NCBI RefSeq assembly: GCF_903645325.1
Contig: NZ_CAHJXQ010000007.1
Location: forward strand, 1-64,000
Source of the DNA: Microbacterium tenebrionis
Lineage (GTDB): Bacteria; Actinomycetota; Actinomycetes; Actinomycetales; Microbacteriaceae
Direction of reading: 5' to 3'
DNA length: 64,000 nucleotides
Made by a program: the position numbers and the translations under genes. Shown here piece by piece: positions 24,809-34,105 of this stretch. Numbering within the stretch: position 1 is the first letter of the stretch; each line of letters starts with the position of its first letter. Below the pieces are notes generated by a model. It saw only the letters and a program-made list of their open reading frames with translations, had not been told where the DNA came from and did not search any database.

Positions 24809-25615
24809 ATGCCATCTCTGATTCTCGACGGCGCCACCATCGACTTCGACATGACGGACGGCACCGGCCCCCTCGTCGTCCAGCTGCACGGGCTGACATC
24901 GAGCAGGGAGCGCGACGCGCAGTTGGGCCTCGATCTGGCGAGGGCGCTGCCCGCGCACCGCGTCGTGCGCTACGACGCACGCGGTCATGGCCGCTCCACG
25001 GGTTCGACCGAGCCCGCCGACTACGGCTGGGACCGGCTCGCCGACGACCTGCTGCGACTGCTCGACGAGGTCGCGCCCGGAGAGCGGGTTCACGCCGTCG
25101 GCCCGTCGATGGGCACCGGAACTCTGCTGCATGCGGCAGCGCGCGAGCCGCATCGTTTCCAGAGCCTCTGCTTCGCCGTGCCGCCGACCGCGTGGAAGAC
25201 CAGAGCGGCGCAGGCCGACGTCTACCGGGCGGGCGCCCTGCTCGTCGAGCGCGACGGCGTCGACGCCCTGACGCAGGCGGGCAGCACCGCACCTGTGCCG
25301 CCGGCCATCGCAGGGTCTCCCGCGACCTCTCCCCAGGTCGTACCGGAGCTGCTGCCGACCGTGCTGCGCGGGGCTGCGACCACGGATCTTCCCGCGAGAG
25401 CCGTGATCGCCGGCATCACCGTGCCGACGCTCATCCTCGCGTGGACGGGCGACCGCGCGCACCCGCTGAAGACGGCCCGCCGGCTCCACTCTCTGATCGG
25501 CGGCAGCCACCTGGCGGTCGCCCGCACCCCGCACGACGTCCTGGCGTGGCCCGGCCTGTTCGCCGAGCACGTCATGTCGGCGACGGGTCCGGCTCAGCGC
25601 TCGGTCGCATACTGA
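24809..25615 (+). CDS. Alpha/beta hydrolase
   Basis: 268 residues. VQLHGLTSS is the oxyanion segment, GPSMGTG the nucleophile elbow (Ser), and GGSHLAVARTPHD contains candidate catalytic His. Overall layout resembles enol-lactonase/esterase-type hydrolases (RVVRYDARGHGRS). No neighbour indicates a substrate. The 3' end overlaps the convergent TspO gene by 22 nt. Confidence 0.78.
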   Translation: MPSLILDGATIDFDMTDGTGPLVVQLHGLTSSRERDAQLGLDLARALPAHRVVRYDARGHGRSTGSTEPADYGWDRLADDLLRLLDEVAPGERVHAVGPSMGTGTLLHAAAREPHRFQSLCFAVPPTAWKTRAAQADVYRAGALLVERDGVDALTQAGSTAPVPPAIAGSPATSPQVVPELLPTVLRGAATTDLPARAVIAGITVPTLILAWTGDRAHPLKTARRLHSLIGGSHLAVARTPHDVLAWPGLFAEHVMSATGPAQRSVAY

Positions 25616-26436
25616 GCCGCGGCGGGTTCCCGAGCCGCGTCCGCGCTCTCGACACGAGTGCGCGCCCGGAAGCGCCACGCCGCGAGCAGCACCACCAGCA
25701 CCGCGAGCACGATGGCCGTGGATGCCACGACGGGAGCAGCCGGGTCTTCTGCCCAGCGCCCCACCGCGATCCACACGAGGCCCCACGCCGTCGCGACCGC
25801 CGGCGCCCAGCGCCCGCCGCGCCACGCCGTGAACAGGGCGACGAGACCTGCGGCGATGAGCGTCAGCGTGCCGGGCACTCCGGGCGCCTCCGACCACGCC
25901 GAGATGCCGATGTCGGCCAGCCACGCCGCCAGATTCGCCGCCGCGGCCACCGTCACCCAGCCCAGATACAGCCCGATGACGCCGTCGATCAGCACGAGCT
26001 CGGCCACCGTGCGGCGCTGCGGGCTGCGGCACGCGCGCACGAAGGTCACGAGCAGCACGCACAGCAGCAGGACGATGATCACGAACGACTCGGCGATCCG
26101 CCAGGCCAGGACGCAGACGATCCACACGGCGTTCAGCAGGGCGGATGCCGCGACGCCGTACCCGACCGCCCGGTGACGCGGCTTCGCCGCCTGTGCGGGC
26201 ACGGCCTGCCAGATCGCGTACGCCAGCAGCCCCAGATAGATGACCGACCAGATCGAGAATGCGAAGCCGGCCGGAGCGAGCACGGTGGCGTCCGCCGCGA
26301 ACGCTCCGCCCGCGGCATCCGCGATGCTCGTCCCTCCGACCAGCCCGGAGCCGATCACGGCCGCGACAAGGGAACCGGCCACCGTCAGCAGGACGACGGC
26401 ACGACGGACACGATCAGACTTCTCCGTCTGGGTCAT
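25594..26436 (-). CDS. TspO/MBR-like tryptophan-rich membrane protein
   Basis: 280 residues with about eight hydrophobic segments, longer than minimal TspO (about 160). PAGFAFSIWSVIYLGLLAYAIWQ is the family signature; LYLGWVTVAAAANLAAWL and TAWGLVWIAVG follow. Such proteins bind tetrapyrroles or related ligands in the membrane. ATG 26436 was chosen because the first membrane helix begins about residue 12; the open frame further upstream overlaps the next gene. Confidence 0.72.
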   Translation of the reverse strand: MTQTEKSDRVRRAVVLLTVAGSLVAAVIGSGLVGGTSIADAAGGAFAADATVLAPAGFAFSIWSVIYLGLLAYAIWQAVPAQAAKPRHRAVGYGVAASALLNAVWIVCVLAWRIAESFVIIVLLLCVLLVTFVRACRSPQRRTVAELVLIDGVIGLYLGWVTVAAAANLAAWLADIGISAWSEAPGVPGTLTLIAAGLVALFTAWRGGRWAPAVATAWGLVWIAVGRWAEDPAAPVVASTAIVLAVLVVLLAAWRFRARTRVESADAAREPAAAQYATER

Positions 26437-26468
26437 GCCCTCAGGGTAGAGGCGACCGCAGCGCGCGC

Positions 26469-27746
26469 TCAGCCGGCGGGCGGCGTGGCGCAGACGGCGA
26501 GGTTGGAGATCGTCTCGTGGTACTGCTCTGCGGTGAACGGCAGGCCGAACTCCGGAGCGGTCTGGCCCTCGGCGGCCGGCGCCTTGGACGCGATCGCCGC
26601 GAGCTCCCAGGCGAGGTACGCGGCGGGGCTGCCGCCTATCGATGACGAGTTCAGCACGACCGAGACGGTGAACCCGGTCTCCGGGTCGGAGTACGATGCG
26701 CTCACGTATCCCGGCGTCCAGCCGTGCTGGCCGATGAGCGGGCCGACGAGGAATGCACCGCCGGTGGCCTGGTACCACGATGGCGCGTCCGTGGCCGTCG
26801 GGAGCGGATTCGCGAACTGGCTCGGCTCCTTGCCCTCGCGCAGAGCCTGGGCGGCTGCAGCCTGGCTGAAGCGGCCCAGGTCGTCGATGGTGGAGACCAC
26901 ACCGGAATCGGTGAATCCTGTGCTCGACGAGAGCTTCGTGATGTCGACCGGCGCGGTGCAGTCGTAACCGCCCTCGATCGCAGGGAGGTAGCTGCCGGTG
27001 AGCGGGTCGTCCCCGGGGGCGGCCGCGGCACTCGACGGCAGCGACGTGTTCTCGAGCTGCAACGGTTCGGTGACGTACTTCGCGATGAGCTCGGATGCCG
27101 TCATCCCGGATGCGCGTTCCAGGGCGAGACCGAGCAGGAGATACGCCGCATCCGAGTCGCCGTACGAGACGCCCGACTCCGCGAGGCTCTTTCCCAGGCC
27201 GTACGAGGCGAGTTCGAGCGGCGCCCACACCCGCTCGGGGGTGTTCTGCCACATGCCGCTGACGGCGGCCTCGGACGACCCGATCCCGCTCGTGCCGTTG
27301 CACAGCTCGAGCAGCGTGACATCGGCGAGTCCTGCGACGCCCGAGACGTACTCCGGAACGGAGCCGTCGAGCTCGACGACGCCCTCGTCGGCGAGCGCGT
27401 ACAGCACCTCGCAGGTCATCAGGCGGGTGGTGTCGCCGATGCGGAACGACATGTCCTTGGTCACCGGGGTCTGGTCCTCGACCGACTGCGTCCCGAGGCC
27501 CGTCACCCAGGTGCCGCTCCACGGCACCCAGACGCCGACGATCGCGCCGGTCGCGCCGGTCTTCTGCATCGCGTTCTCGACGGCGGCCTGCAGCTGGGCC
27601 GCCGTGTCGTCGGAGAGCTTCTGATCGACCTGCGCGGGAGGGGTGTACGAGACCGTCTCGTCAGAGGAGCATCCGGTCAGGACCAGCGCGAGCGCAGCGG
27701 CGCCGGCGACGACGGCGCGCATCCGGCGCGACGAGAGAAGGTGCAT
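26469..27746 (-). CDS. Beta-lactamase-fold lipoprotein lacking the SxxK motif
   Basis: 425 residues with a lipoprotein signal (VLTGC, Cys26). The body matches class C beta-lactamase/D-aminopeptidase-type serine hydrolases (LLELCNGTSGI, GVVSTIDDLGRFSQAA, GQHGWTPGY). At the catalytic position, where relatives have FRIGS-x-x-K, this protein has FRIGDTTR (residues 101-108), so both Ser and Lys are replaced. The YxN motif is Y195-G-D. It is therefore probably a non-catalytic, surface-anchored binding protein. Confidence 0.75.
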   Translation of the reverse strand: MHLLSSRRMRAVVAGAAALALVLTGCSSDETVSYTPPAQVDQKLSDDTAAQLQAAVENAMQKTGATGAIVGVWVPWSGTWVTGLGTQSVEDQTPVTKDMSFRIGDTTRLMTCEVLYALADEGVVELDGSVPEYVSGVAGLADVTLLELCNGTSGIGSSEAAVSGMWQNTPERVWAPLELASYGLGKSLAESGVSYGDSDAAYLLLGLALERASGMTASELIAKYVTEPLQLENTSLPSSAAAAPGDDPLTGSYLPAIEGGYDCTAPVDITKLSSSTGFTDSGVVSTIDDLGRFSQAAAAQALREGKEPSQFANPLPTATDAPSWYQATGGAFLVGPLIGQHGWTPGYVSASYSDPETGFTVSVVLNSSSIGGSPAAYLAWELAAIASKAPAAEGQTAPEFGLPFTAEQYHETISNLAVCATPPAG

Positions 27747-27839
27747 GTACGGACTCCCCGATGTTCTATCCCACCGAGTCTAAGGTGCGGTGCTGAGAAG
27801 TCCCGCGCACGGCGGAGCCCTCGCGGCAGACGTACAGTG

Positions 27840-28160
27840 ATGACCATGCCTCACATCTTCGACGCCGACGTGACAGACGCCATCCTCGGCCACATGAACG
27901 GCGACCACTCCGATGACAACCTCCTCATCGCGCGCGCCTTCGCCTCGGCATCCGACCTGCCGATCACGAATGCCGTGATGACCGATCTCGACGGCGACGG
28001 CGGCGTGTGGCAGATCACCCGCGCCGGCATCCCCGAGGAACTGCGTGTGCCGTGGCCGGGCGGATCGATCGACGAGCGCCCGGCAGTGCGCCGCGAAGTC
28101 GTCGCGCTCTACGACGCCGCCTGCGAGAAGCTCGGCATCGAGCCGCGACCCCACGCCTGA
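27840..28160 (+). CDS. DUF2470 domain protein
   Basis: 106 residues (or 104 from ATG 27846). ILGHMNGDHSDDNLLIARAF is the core of the DUF2470 domain, often found C-terminally in heme-utilisation proteins of the HugZ type. It lies 47 nt upstream of heme oxygenase on the same strand, which supports a role in heme iron handling, perhaps heme binding. No RBS is evident. Confidence 0.72.
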   Translation: MTMPHIFDADVTDAILGHMNGDHSDDNLLIARAFASASDLPITNAVMTDLDGDGGVWQITRAGIPEELRVPWPGGSIDERPAVRREVVALYDAACEKLGIEPRPHA

Positions 28161-28180
28161 GAACTCGGCACTTCCGCCAC

Positions 28181-28197
28181 AGGTAAGGCGACCCTTA
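28181..28197. promoter_or_regulatory. Candidate DtxR/IdeR iron box before heme oxygenase
   Basis: AGGTAAGGCGACCCTTA agrees at 13 of 17 positions with the DtxR/IdeR consensus core AGGTTAGGCTAACCTAA and lies 11 nt upstream of the heme oxygenase ATG. Iron repression of a heme-iron release enzyme is biologically expected. Agreement counted by eye. Confidence 0.55.
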
Positions 28198-28207
28198 CAC
28201 TGAACGC

Positions 28208-28852
28208 ATGGCCGATATCCTCTCCTTCTCCGCCGCACTGCGCGAACGCTCCTCCGGTTCCCATTCCCGCAGCGAGCACGCCGGGTTCATGGCCGACCTG
28301 CTCAAGGGCGAGGGGTCACGAGAGGACTACATCGCGCTCGTCTCACAGCATTACTTCATCTACGAGGCGCTCGAATCCGCCGGTGAGCGGATGCGCCGCG
28401 ACCCGGTGGCATCGGTCTTCCTCAGCGACAAGCTCACGCGCCTTCCCGCGCTCGAGGCCGACCTCGAGTTCCTCGTCGGCCCCGACTGGCGAGCGCATCG
28501 CGCCGCGCCGACGACCGAACGGTACGTCGCACGCGTCGACGGGGTCGGCGCCACCTGGGCCGGCGGCTTCGTCGCGCACCACTACACCCGCTACCTCGGC
28601 GACCTCTCGGGCGGGATCTTCATCGGCCGCGTCATGCAGCGCCGCTTCGGGTTCGAGACCAACGGCGTGGGCTTCTACCTGTTCGACGACATCGCCGACC
28701 CGAACGCGTTCAAGGACGTCTACCGCGAGCAGCTGGATGCCGCACCGTGGGACGACGCCGAGCGCGAGCGCGTCATCGACGAGGTGCTGCTGGCGTACCG
28801 GTTCAACACCGAGCTTTTCGAAGACCTCGACCGGGCACGCCTCGCGGCGTGA
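28208..28852 (+). CDS. hmuO: Heme oxygenase (biliverdin-producing)
   Basis: 214 residues, the size of HmuO. The proximal His lies in SSGSHSRSEHAGFM near residue 20, and the distal helix motif YTRYLGDLSGG contains the flexible Gly pair over the heme. It opens heme to biliverdin, CO and Fe(II) using reductase-supplied electrons. It follows DUF2470, with an iron box between them. Confidence 0.92.
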   Translation: MADILSFSAALRERSSGSHSRSEHAGFMADLLKGEGSREDYIALVSQHYFIYEALESAGERMRRDPVASVFLSDKLTRLPALEADLEFLVGPDWRAHRAAPTTERYVARVDGVGATWAGGFVAHHYTRYLGDLSGGIFIGRVMQRRFGFETNGVGFYLFDDIADPNAFKDVYREQLDAAPWDDAERERVIDEVLLAYRFNTELFEDLDRARLAA

Positions 28853-28862
28853 CCCTCACCGT

Positions 28863-30263
28863 TCAGGAGCCCGCGACCTCGGGAGTGGATCCCTGCCGCG
28901 CCTCCCACGCCTCGCGCATGAAGCGGCGCACGTCCTGATCGACGCGGATGTCGCTGGGCCGCAGGGGCCGTGACAGGTACAGGCCGTCGAGCGACGTGAG
29001 GCGCGAGAGCGCCACGTACGTCTGCCCGGGCGCGAACGCACCGCTGCCCAGATCGATGACCGCCCTGTCGTAGGTCTTGCCCTGCGACTTGTGGATCGTC
29101 ACCGCCCACGCCAGGCGCAGCGGGAACTGCATGAACTCCGCGATCACGTCGCGGCTGAGGGTCTTCGAGTTCGCGTCGTACGAGTAGCGGAACCGCTCCC
29201 AGACCGCCGGCTCGACATCCACGTCCTCGCCGTCGATCTCGACGCGCACCGATCCGCCGAGGATGCGCTTGACCGTCCCGATCGTGCCGTTCACCCAGCG
29301 CGGTGGCTCGCCGGTCATCGACACGTCGTTGCGCAGGAACATCACCTGCGCGCCGACCTTGAGCTTCAGCTCGGCATCCGCGGGGTAGTTGCCGTCCCCC
29401 CTGCCGAAGTCGCCGTTGATCTCGGCACGGGCGGTCTGCTCTTTGCCGGCGAGGGCCGCCAGGTGCCGGCGGTTGATGTTGTTCACGATGTCGTTGCGGG
29501 TGGCGAGCGTGATCATGGGGATCTCGCCGGGCTCGGGGTCGGGCGGCGTGCGAGTGCCCTGCTTGTTGAGGACCTCGGCGATGTCGGCGGTGACCCGGCC
29601 GTATCGGACGGCGTTGAGCATCGCCTTGAAACCGTCGTCGGACTGCCGATGGATCTGCACGAGCTCGCGCACGTGCAGCGGCGCCCCGTGCCTGCCGAGA
29701 TCGATGAGGCCGTCGGCTTCGCCCATCGTGGCACCCGCCCAGACCTTCGCATCGAAGAACCAGAACGAGCGGTAGTGGTCCTGCACGTAGCGCAGCTCGT
29801 CTCCGCGGGGCGGCACGGGGGCGAGCTGATACGGGTCGCCGAACATGACGACCTGCACGCCGCCGAACGGCTCGGCCCGGCGCCCGCGCGCCTGCCGCAG
29901 AGCGCGGTCCATGCCGTCCATGAGGTCGGCGTTGACCATCGACACCTCGTCGATCACGAGTGTGTCGATCGCGTTCAGGATGCGACGCGTGGCGTCGTTC
30001 TGCTCGATCTCGCTCTCGGCGATGAGCCCGATCGGCAACCGGAAGAGCGAATGGATCGTCTGTCCCTCGACGTTGAGCGCCGCCACGCCCGTCGGAGCGC
30101 AGATGGCGATCTGCTTCTGCGTGTTCCATGCGAAGTACTGCAGCAGGGTCGATTTGCCCGTCCCGGCACGGCCGGTGATGAACACGTGCTCCCTGGTGTC
30201 CTCGATGAGCCGGAAGAGCTCCTGCTGCTCGTCGGAGAGGGCGGGGAGGGACACGCCTCTCAT
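28863..30263 (-). CDS. PIF1-like superfamily 1B helicase
   Basis: 466 residues. Walker A FITGRAGTGKST, Walker B LVIDEVSMV, motif III MFGDPYQLAPV, and the C-terminal UvrD-like segment AVTIHKSQGKTYDRAVIDLG with YVALSRLTSL. These features fit PIF1/RecD2-type 5'-3' DNA helicases. No accessory domain is present. It is a single gene converging on heme oxygenase. Confidence 0.85.
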   Translation of the reverse strand: MRGVSLPALSDEQQELFRLIEDTREHVFITGRAGTGKSTLLQYFAWNTQKQIAICAPTGVAALNVEGQTIHSLFRLPIGLIAESEIEQNDATRRILNAIDTLVIDEVSMVNADLMDGMDRALRQARGRRAEPFGGVQVVMFGDPYQLAPVPPRGDELRYVQDHYRSFWFFDAKVWAGATMGEADGLIDLGRHGAPLHVRELVQIHRQSDDGFKAMLNAVRYGRVTADIAEVLNKQGTRTPPDPEPGEIPMITLATRNDIVNNINRRHLAALAGKEQTARAEINGDFGRGDGNYPADAELKLKVGAQVMFLRNDVSMTGEPPRWVNGTIGTVKRILGGSVRVEIDGEDVDVEPAVWERFRYSYDANSKTLSRDVIAEFMQFPLRLAWAVTIHKSQGKTYDRAVIDLGSGAFAPGQTYVALSRLTSLDGLYLSRPLRPSDIRVDQDVRRFMREAWEARQGSTPEVAGS

Positions 30264-30324
30264 GGTACGTCGCCGATCGCTCGGCGCTCGGCAGTGTCCC
30301 AGCCCGCGCTCCTAGACTTGGCCC

Positions 30325-31389
30325 ATGGATCAGCCCTCGACGACGCCCCGCGCGCGCCGCCGCCTCTGGTTCGATCTGACCGCCCTCGCGGTCATCGGCG
30401 TGCTGCTGCTCGCCGCCCTCGGCGCCGGCATCGCCGTGCTGTACAAGGAGTTCTACGGCCCGTCCGCCTTCGTCACGCGCTACATCGATCTGCTCGCTAC
30501 CGGCCACGCCGCCGACGCCCTGCGCATGCCCGGCGTCTCGATCGACCGCGAGACCCTCGCCGACGCGGGCATCGACGAGACGGCATCCGAGGCGTTGCTC
30601 CGCCAGGCCGCACTGGCACCGCTGACAGACGTCGCCGTCGTGTCGGAGAAGACCTCGGAACGCGGTGTCACCTCCGTGACGGTCGAATACGTCGCCGGCA
30701 CCCACCCCGGCACCTCCACCTTCCAGGTCGAACAGGACGGCTGGGCAGGCATCACACCGAACTGGCGGTTCGCGCAGTCGCCGCTCGCCGCCGTCGCGCT
30801 CACCGTGCTGGGCGCCGACCGTTTCGCTGTGAACGGATTCGAGGTCGATCGGAACCAGGTCTCCGCCGCCGGTGCCGATGCCGCGGGCGAAGATCCGCTG
30901 CCGCTTCTCGTCTTCACCCCCGGGCTGTACTCGGTGACCGTCGACACGGCGATCTCGAGGGCTGCCGGTGTGAGCTTCCTCGCCGATTCGCCGCTCACCC
31001 AGACACCGGTGGAGCTGCAGACCGAGCCGACCGACAAGTTCGTCGCGGTCGTGCAGGAGCAGGTCGAAGAGTTCCTCAGCGAGTGCACGACGCAGCAGGT
31101 GCTGCAGCCGACCGCCTGCCCATTCGGACTCGAGGTGCACAACCGCATCGTCGCCCCGCCGGTGTGGTCGATCGCGGCGCAGCCGTCCGTGACGGTCGAG
31201 CCCTCGGGCGCGCACTGGATGATCCCGCCCACGGATGCCGTGGCGCACATCGAGGTCGACATCCAGTCGCTGTACGACGGCTCGGTCGAGCACGTCTCGG
31301 AGGACGTGCCGTTCCGGATCGACGGGTCGATCACGATCCTGCCTGACGGATCGGCATCCATCCGCGTCGGCAACCCCGACGGCGCCTGA
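30325..31389 (+). CDS. Membrane-anchored protein of unknown function
   Basis: 354 residues: a short cytoplasmic N-terminus, one transmembrane helix (LTALAVIGVLLLAALGAGIAV, described by residues 18-38) and a long extracellular part with two Cys (VSECTTQ region and PTACPFG). The first external 60 residues resemble a small NTF2-like scaffold; the rest alternates beta-rich segments. No known family is recognised. It converges tail to tail with the CopD-CtaG gene with no gap. Confidence 0.65.
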   Translation: MDQPSTTPRARRRLWFDLTALAVIGVLLLAALGAGIAVLYKEFYGPSAFVTRYIDLLATGHAADALRMPGVSIDRETLADAGIDETASEALLRQAALAPLTDVAVVSEKTSERGVTSVTVEYVAGTHPGTSTFQVEQDGWAGITPNWRFAQSPLAAVALTVLGADRFAVNGFEVDRNQVSAAGADAAGEDPLPLLVFTPGLYSVTVDTAISRAAGVSFLADSPLTQTPVELQTEPTDKFVAVVQEQVEEFLSECTTQQVLQPTACPFGLEVHNRIVAPPVWSIAAQPSVTVEPSGAHWMIPPTDAVAHIEVDIQSLYDGSVEHVSEDVPFRIDGSITILPDGSASIRVGNPDGA

Positions 31390-33408
31390 TCAGCGGGCGG
31401 CTTCGCGCGCGTCCTTCTCGGCGAGCGCCGCGAGCTTCGCGTTGTACTCCTCGAGCTCGGCTTCCCCGGTGCGGTCGGCGTGCCGGTCACGCCGGCGCTG
31501 CACCTTGGTGTCGTCGCGGCTCCACTGGATCGCCACCGTGATCGCGAGGATGAGCGTCGGGATCTCGCCCACCGACCAGGCGATGCCGCCGCCGACGTAC
31601 TGGTCGAACATCGGCGTCGGGCCCCACGTGCGCCCCATCGACCCGAACCATTCGGCGACCATGAGCCCCTCCTGCATCATGATCGCCATGCCGAAGAACG
31701 CGTGCATGGCCATGACGGCGATGAGGGTGATGAGCCTGCCCGGGTACGGCAGACGGTACGGCACCGGGTCGATGCCGACGAGGCTCATCACGAACAGGTA
31801 GCCCGAGATGAGGAAGTGGATGATCATCCACTCGTGGCCGAGGTGCTCGTACATCGACCAGCGGACGAGATCGGTGAAGTAGAACGCCCACAGCGAGCCG
31901 ATGAAGATGCCGGCCGCGACGAACGGGTGTGTCACGACGCGTGAGAACGGCGAGTGAACGGCCCACAGGATCCATTCCCGGCCGCCACGGGTGCCGTCGT
32001 CCCGCTTGTGGATGCTGCGCAGGGCGAGCGTGATCGGCGCCCCGGAGACCAGCAGCAGCGGTATCGCCATCGACAGGATCATGTGGCCCAGCATGTGCAC
32101 GCTGAACAGGTACTCCTGGTACAGGTTGATCGGGCCGCAGGTGACCCAGACGAGCAGGAGGAGGCCCAGCATCCAGAACACGGTGCGGTGGATGGGCCAG
32201 CGGTCTCCCCGGCGGTGCAGCCGCCGGACACCTGCGAGGTAGAAGAACGCGCCGAGGATCGCCGCGAGCAGCCAGAGGATGTCGATGTCCCAGCCGGTGA
32301 ACCATTTGTCGAGCGTGAACTCGGGCGGCAGCGGCGAGCGGGTGAGGATCTCGGCCGGGGTCTGCCGGACGGCGGCCGTGTCACCGACCGGTGGGGGCGT
32401 GCGGGCGAGGGCGGCGGCGGCACCGGATGCGAGGCCCATGAGGGCGACTTCGCCGAGCACGAGCATCCAGAACCGGCTCGACGCGCGCTCGGTCTCGAGC
32501 TTCGGGATCAGCCGCGTGCGGTACCAGGCGCCGAGCAGCCCCATGGCGCACAGCAGCACCGCCTTGGCGACGATGATGAGCCCGTACGGCGACCACAGCG
32601 CATCCCAGCTGCCGAGCCCCACGGTGGAGCGCACGACACCCGAGACGGCGACCACGAAGAACGCGGCGATCGCGAGGCTCGAGTAACGGCTGACGAGGTG
32701 CTTCTCGTCGACGCCCTTGGACAGGCGCAGGATGACGAGGAGCATGAGGCCGCCCAGCCACACGGCCGCGCCGATCGTGTGCAGCAGGATGGAGTTGACC
32801 GCCACGACGTGACCGGACAGCTCGCCGGAGTGGCCCTGCGTCGCCATCGGCACGAGGGCTGCGAGCGCGATGATCGCGGTGAACAGCGTCGGCGTCCAGC
32901 TGCGCCACGCGAACGCCAGGATCGTGACGGCGGCGCCCATGACGGTCGTGATGAGCCACGCCTGGCCGAGGGGCAGGGCGAGGAGGAAGCGGCCCAGCTG
33001 CTCGCCGAACTGCTGCTCGAGGCTGATCTGCGGGTTGAACGCGGCGAGGAAGGTGAGGAATCCGGTCGCGGCCGATGACACGGTGAACACGGCCGCGCCG
33101 ATGGATGCCGCATCCATCGCGGTGTCGAACGCCTTCTCGCCCGCGCGCAGGGCGAACAGGGCGAGTACCATGGGGCCGATCATGAGGGCCGCGCCGATGC
33201 TGTTCACGGTGCGGGCGATCGGCAGGCCCCAGCGGATGGCGTCGCCGGGATCGCCGACGAGCAGAGGCGCCGCACCGCCGCCGAGGACGAGGGCGACCAC
33301 GAGGGCGATCGCCGCTGTCACGGCGAGGATCAGGATGCCGGCGGCGCGGTAGGACGACGCGGGCGCGCCGCTGGCCGCAGTGGGCGTGCGCTTGCCGGAG
33401 GAACTCAC
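31390..33408 (-). CDS. CopD-CtaG fusion: copper import/cytochrome c oxidase assembly
   Basis: 672 residues. The N-terminal 350 form a CopD-like membrane domain (HTIGAAVWLGGLMLLVIL); the C-terminal 300 a CtaG/caa3-assembly domain (MLGHMILSMAIPLLLVSGAPITLAL, HEWMIIHFLISGYLF) with His and Met residues suited to copper. This fusion is typical of actinobacteria. It would deliver copper to the aa3 oxidase from the membrane. ATG 33408 precedes the first helix by about 25 residues. Confidence 0.85.
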   Translation of the reverse strand: MSSSGKRTPTAASGAPASSYRAAGILILAVTAAIALVVALVLGGGAAPLLVGDPGDAIRWGLPIARTVNSIGAALMIGPMVLALFALRAGEKAFDTAMDAASIGAAVFTVSSAATGFLTFLAAFNPQISLEQQFGEQLGRFLLALPLGQAWLITTVMGAAVTILAFAWRSWTPTLFTAIIALAALVPMATQGHSGELSGHVVAVNSILLHTIGAAVWLGGLMLLVILRLSKGVDEKHLVSRYSSLAIAAFFVVAVSGVVRSTVGLGSWDALWSPYGLIIVAKAVLLCAMGLLGAWYRTRLIPKLETERASSRFWMLVLGEVALMGLASGAAAALARTPPPVGDTAAVRQTPAEILTRSPLPPEFTLDKWFTGWDIDILWLLAAILGAFFYLAGVRRLHRRGDRWPIHRTVFWMLGLLLLVWVTCGPINLYQEYLFSVHMLGHMILSMAIPLLLVSGAPITLALRSIHKRDDGTRGGREWILWAVHSPFSRVVTHPFVAAGIFIGSLWAFYFTDLVRWSMYEHLGHEWMIIHFLISGYLFVMSLVGIDPVPYRLPYPGRLITLIAVMAMHAFFGMAIMMQEGLMVAEWFGSMGRTWGPTPMFDQYVGGGIAWSVGEIPTLILAITVAIQWSRDDTKVQRRRDRHADRTGEAELEEYNAKLAALAEKDAREAAR

Positions 33409-33447
33409 CCCTCAAGCCTAAGCTCGCGCCTGTGCCCTGCGGGACGC

Positions 33448-33479
33448 ACGAAGGCCGCCCCGATCGGGACGGCCTTCGT
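33448..33479. terminator. Hairpin between hup and the CopD-CtaG gene
   Basis: ACGAAGGCCG (33448-33457) pairs with CGGCCTTCGT (33470-33479), and the intervening bases (CCCGATCGGG) are also self-complementary, giving a nearly continuous stem. It lies 15 nt beyond the hup stop. No clear U-tract. Confidence 0.7.
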
Positions 33480-33493
33480 TGAAGGGAGCAGTC

Positions 33494-33781
33494 TTACTTG
33501 ACGGCAGCCTTGAGCTTGGAGCCGGCGGTCACCTTGACGCGCTTGCCGGCCGGGATCTTGATCTCGGCGCCGGTCTGCGGGTTGCGGCCGGTGCGGGCAG
33601 CGGTGTCGACCTGCTCGAACGAGATCCAGCCCGGGATCGAGACCTTGCTGCCCTTGGCAACAGCGTCCGAGACCGTGGCGAAGAGCGAGTCGAGGACGCC
33701 CGAGACGGTGGCCTGGCTCTGGCCGGTGGCGGAAGCGATGCTCGCGACGAGCTCGGTCTTGGTGATGGACTTGTCAGCCAT
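33494..33781 (-). CDS. hup: HU-family DNA-binding protein
   Basis: 95 residues. ITKTELVASIASATG and the arm region IPGWISFEQVDTAARTGRNPQTG with KIPAGKRVKVTAGSKLK identify an HU protein. It lacks the Lys/Ala-rich C-terminal tail of mycobacterial HupB, so it is the short form. ATG 33781 has a GGAGGAT RBS. Confidence 0.9.
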   Translation of the reverse strand: MADKSITKTELVASIASATGQSQATVSGVLDSLFATVSDAVAKGSKVSIPGWISFEQVDTAARTGRNPQTGAEIKIPAGKRVKVTAGSKLKAAVK

Positions 33782-34105
33782 GTCATCCTCCAGCGACGAT
33801 GTCACGTCGCATTGTCGTGTTTGTCGGAGCGGATGCTCCTGGTCGATCGACCGCCTCGAATGTACCAACCGACACCCGTATTTCCGCGTCATTTCGCGGG
33901 TTTTGGGGTTTTTTCAGGCGAGTCGAGTCACATCCGTCACATCCGTCACACGTTTCGGGGCGTGCTGCCCGGCCGCAGCGATCCGCCGAAGCGGAGGAGA
34001 TCTCACGAAATGGAGGAGTGGATGCCGCATCCGCACCCTCCGCTTCGAGCAAACTCCTCCGTTTCGCGGGTGCGCAGTGCAAGGATTGGGGTCGAGAACC
34101 GCGAC
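33782..34105. other. Intergenic region between hup and the DUF559 gene
   Basis: 324 nt with no gene. It holds the hup promoter area, a run GGGTTTTGGGGTTTTTTC near 33900, a short tandem repeat of CACATCCGT at 33930-33950, and palindromic repeat copy A at 33986-34070. The open frames crossing it have no homology. Confidence 0.7.
33986..34070. repeat. Palindromic repeat, copy A
   Basis: A REP-like element with arms 33993-34009 and 34044-34060 (13 of 17 complementary), inner GGAGG/CCTCC pairs and a GATGCCGCATC core at 34021-34031. It is about three quarters identical to copy B at 35024-35112, in the same orientation. It lies 36 nt beyond the stop codon of the DUF559 gene. Confidence 0.8.

Noticed and set aside
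23448-25615. A non-ribosomal peptide cluster suggested by the condensation domain
   Set aside because: No adenylation, carrier or thioesterase genes are adjacent; the nearby alpha/beta hydrolase is not a thioesterase of that type by motif.
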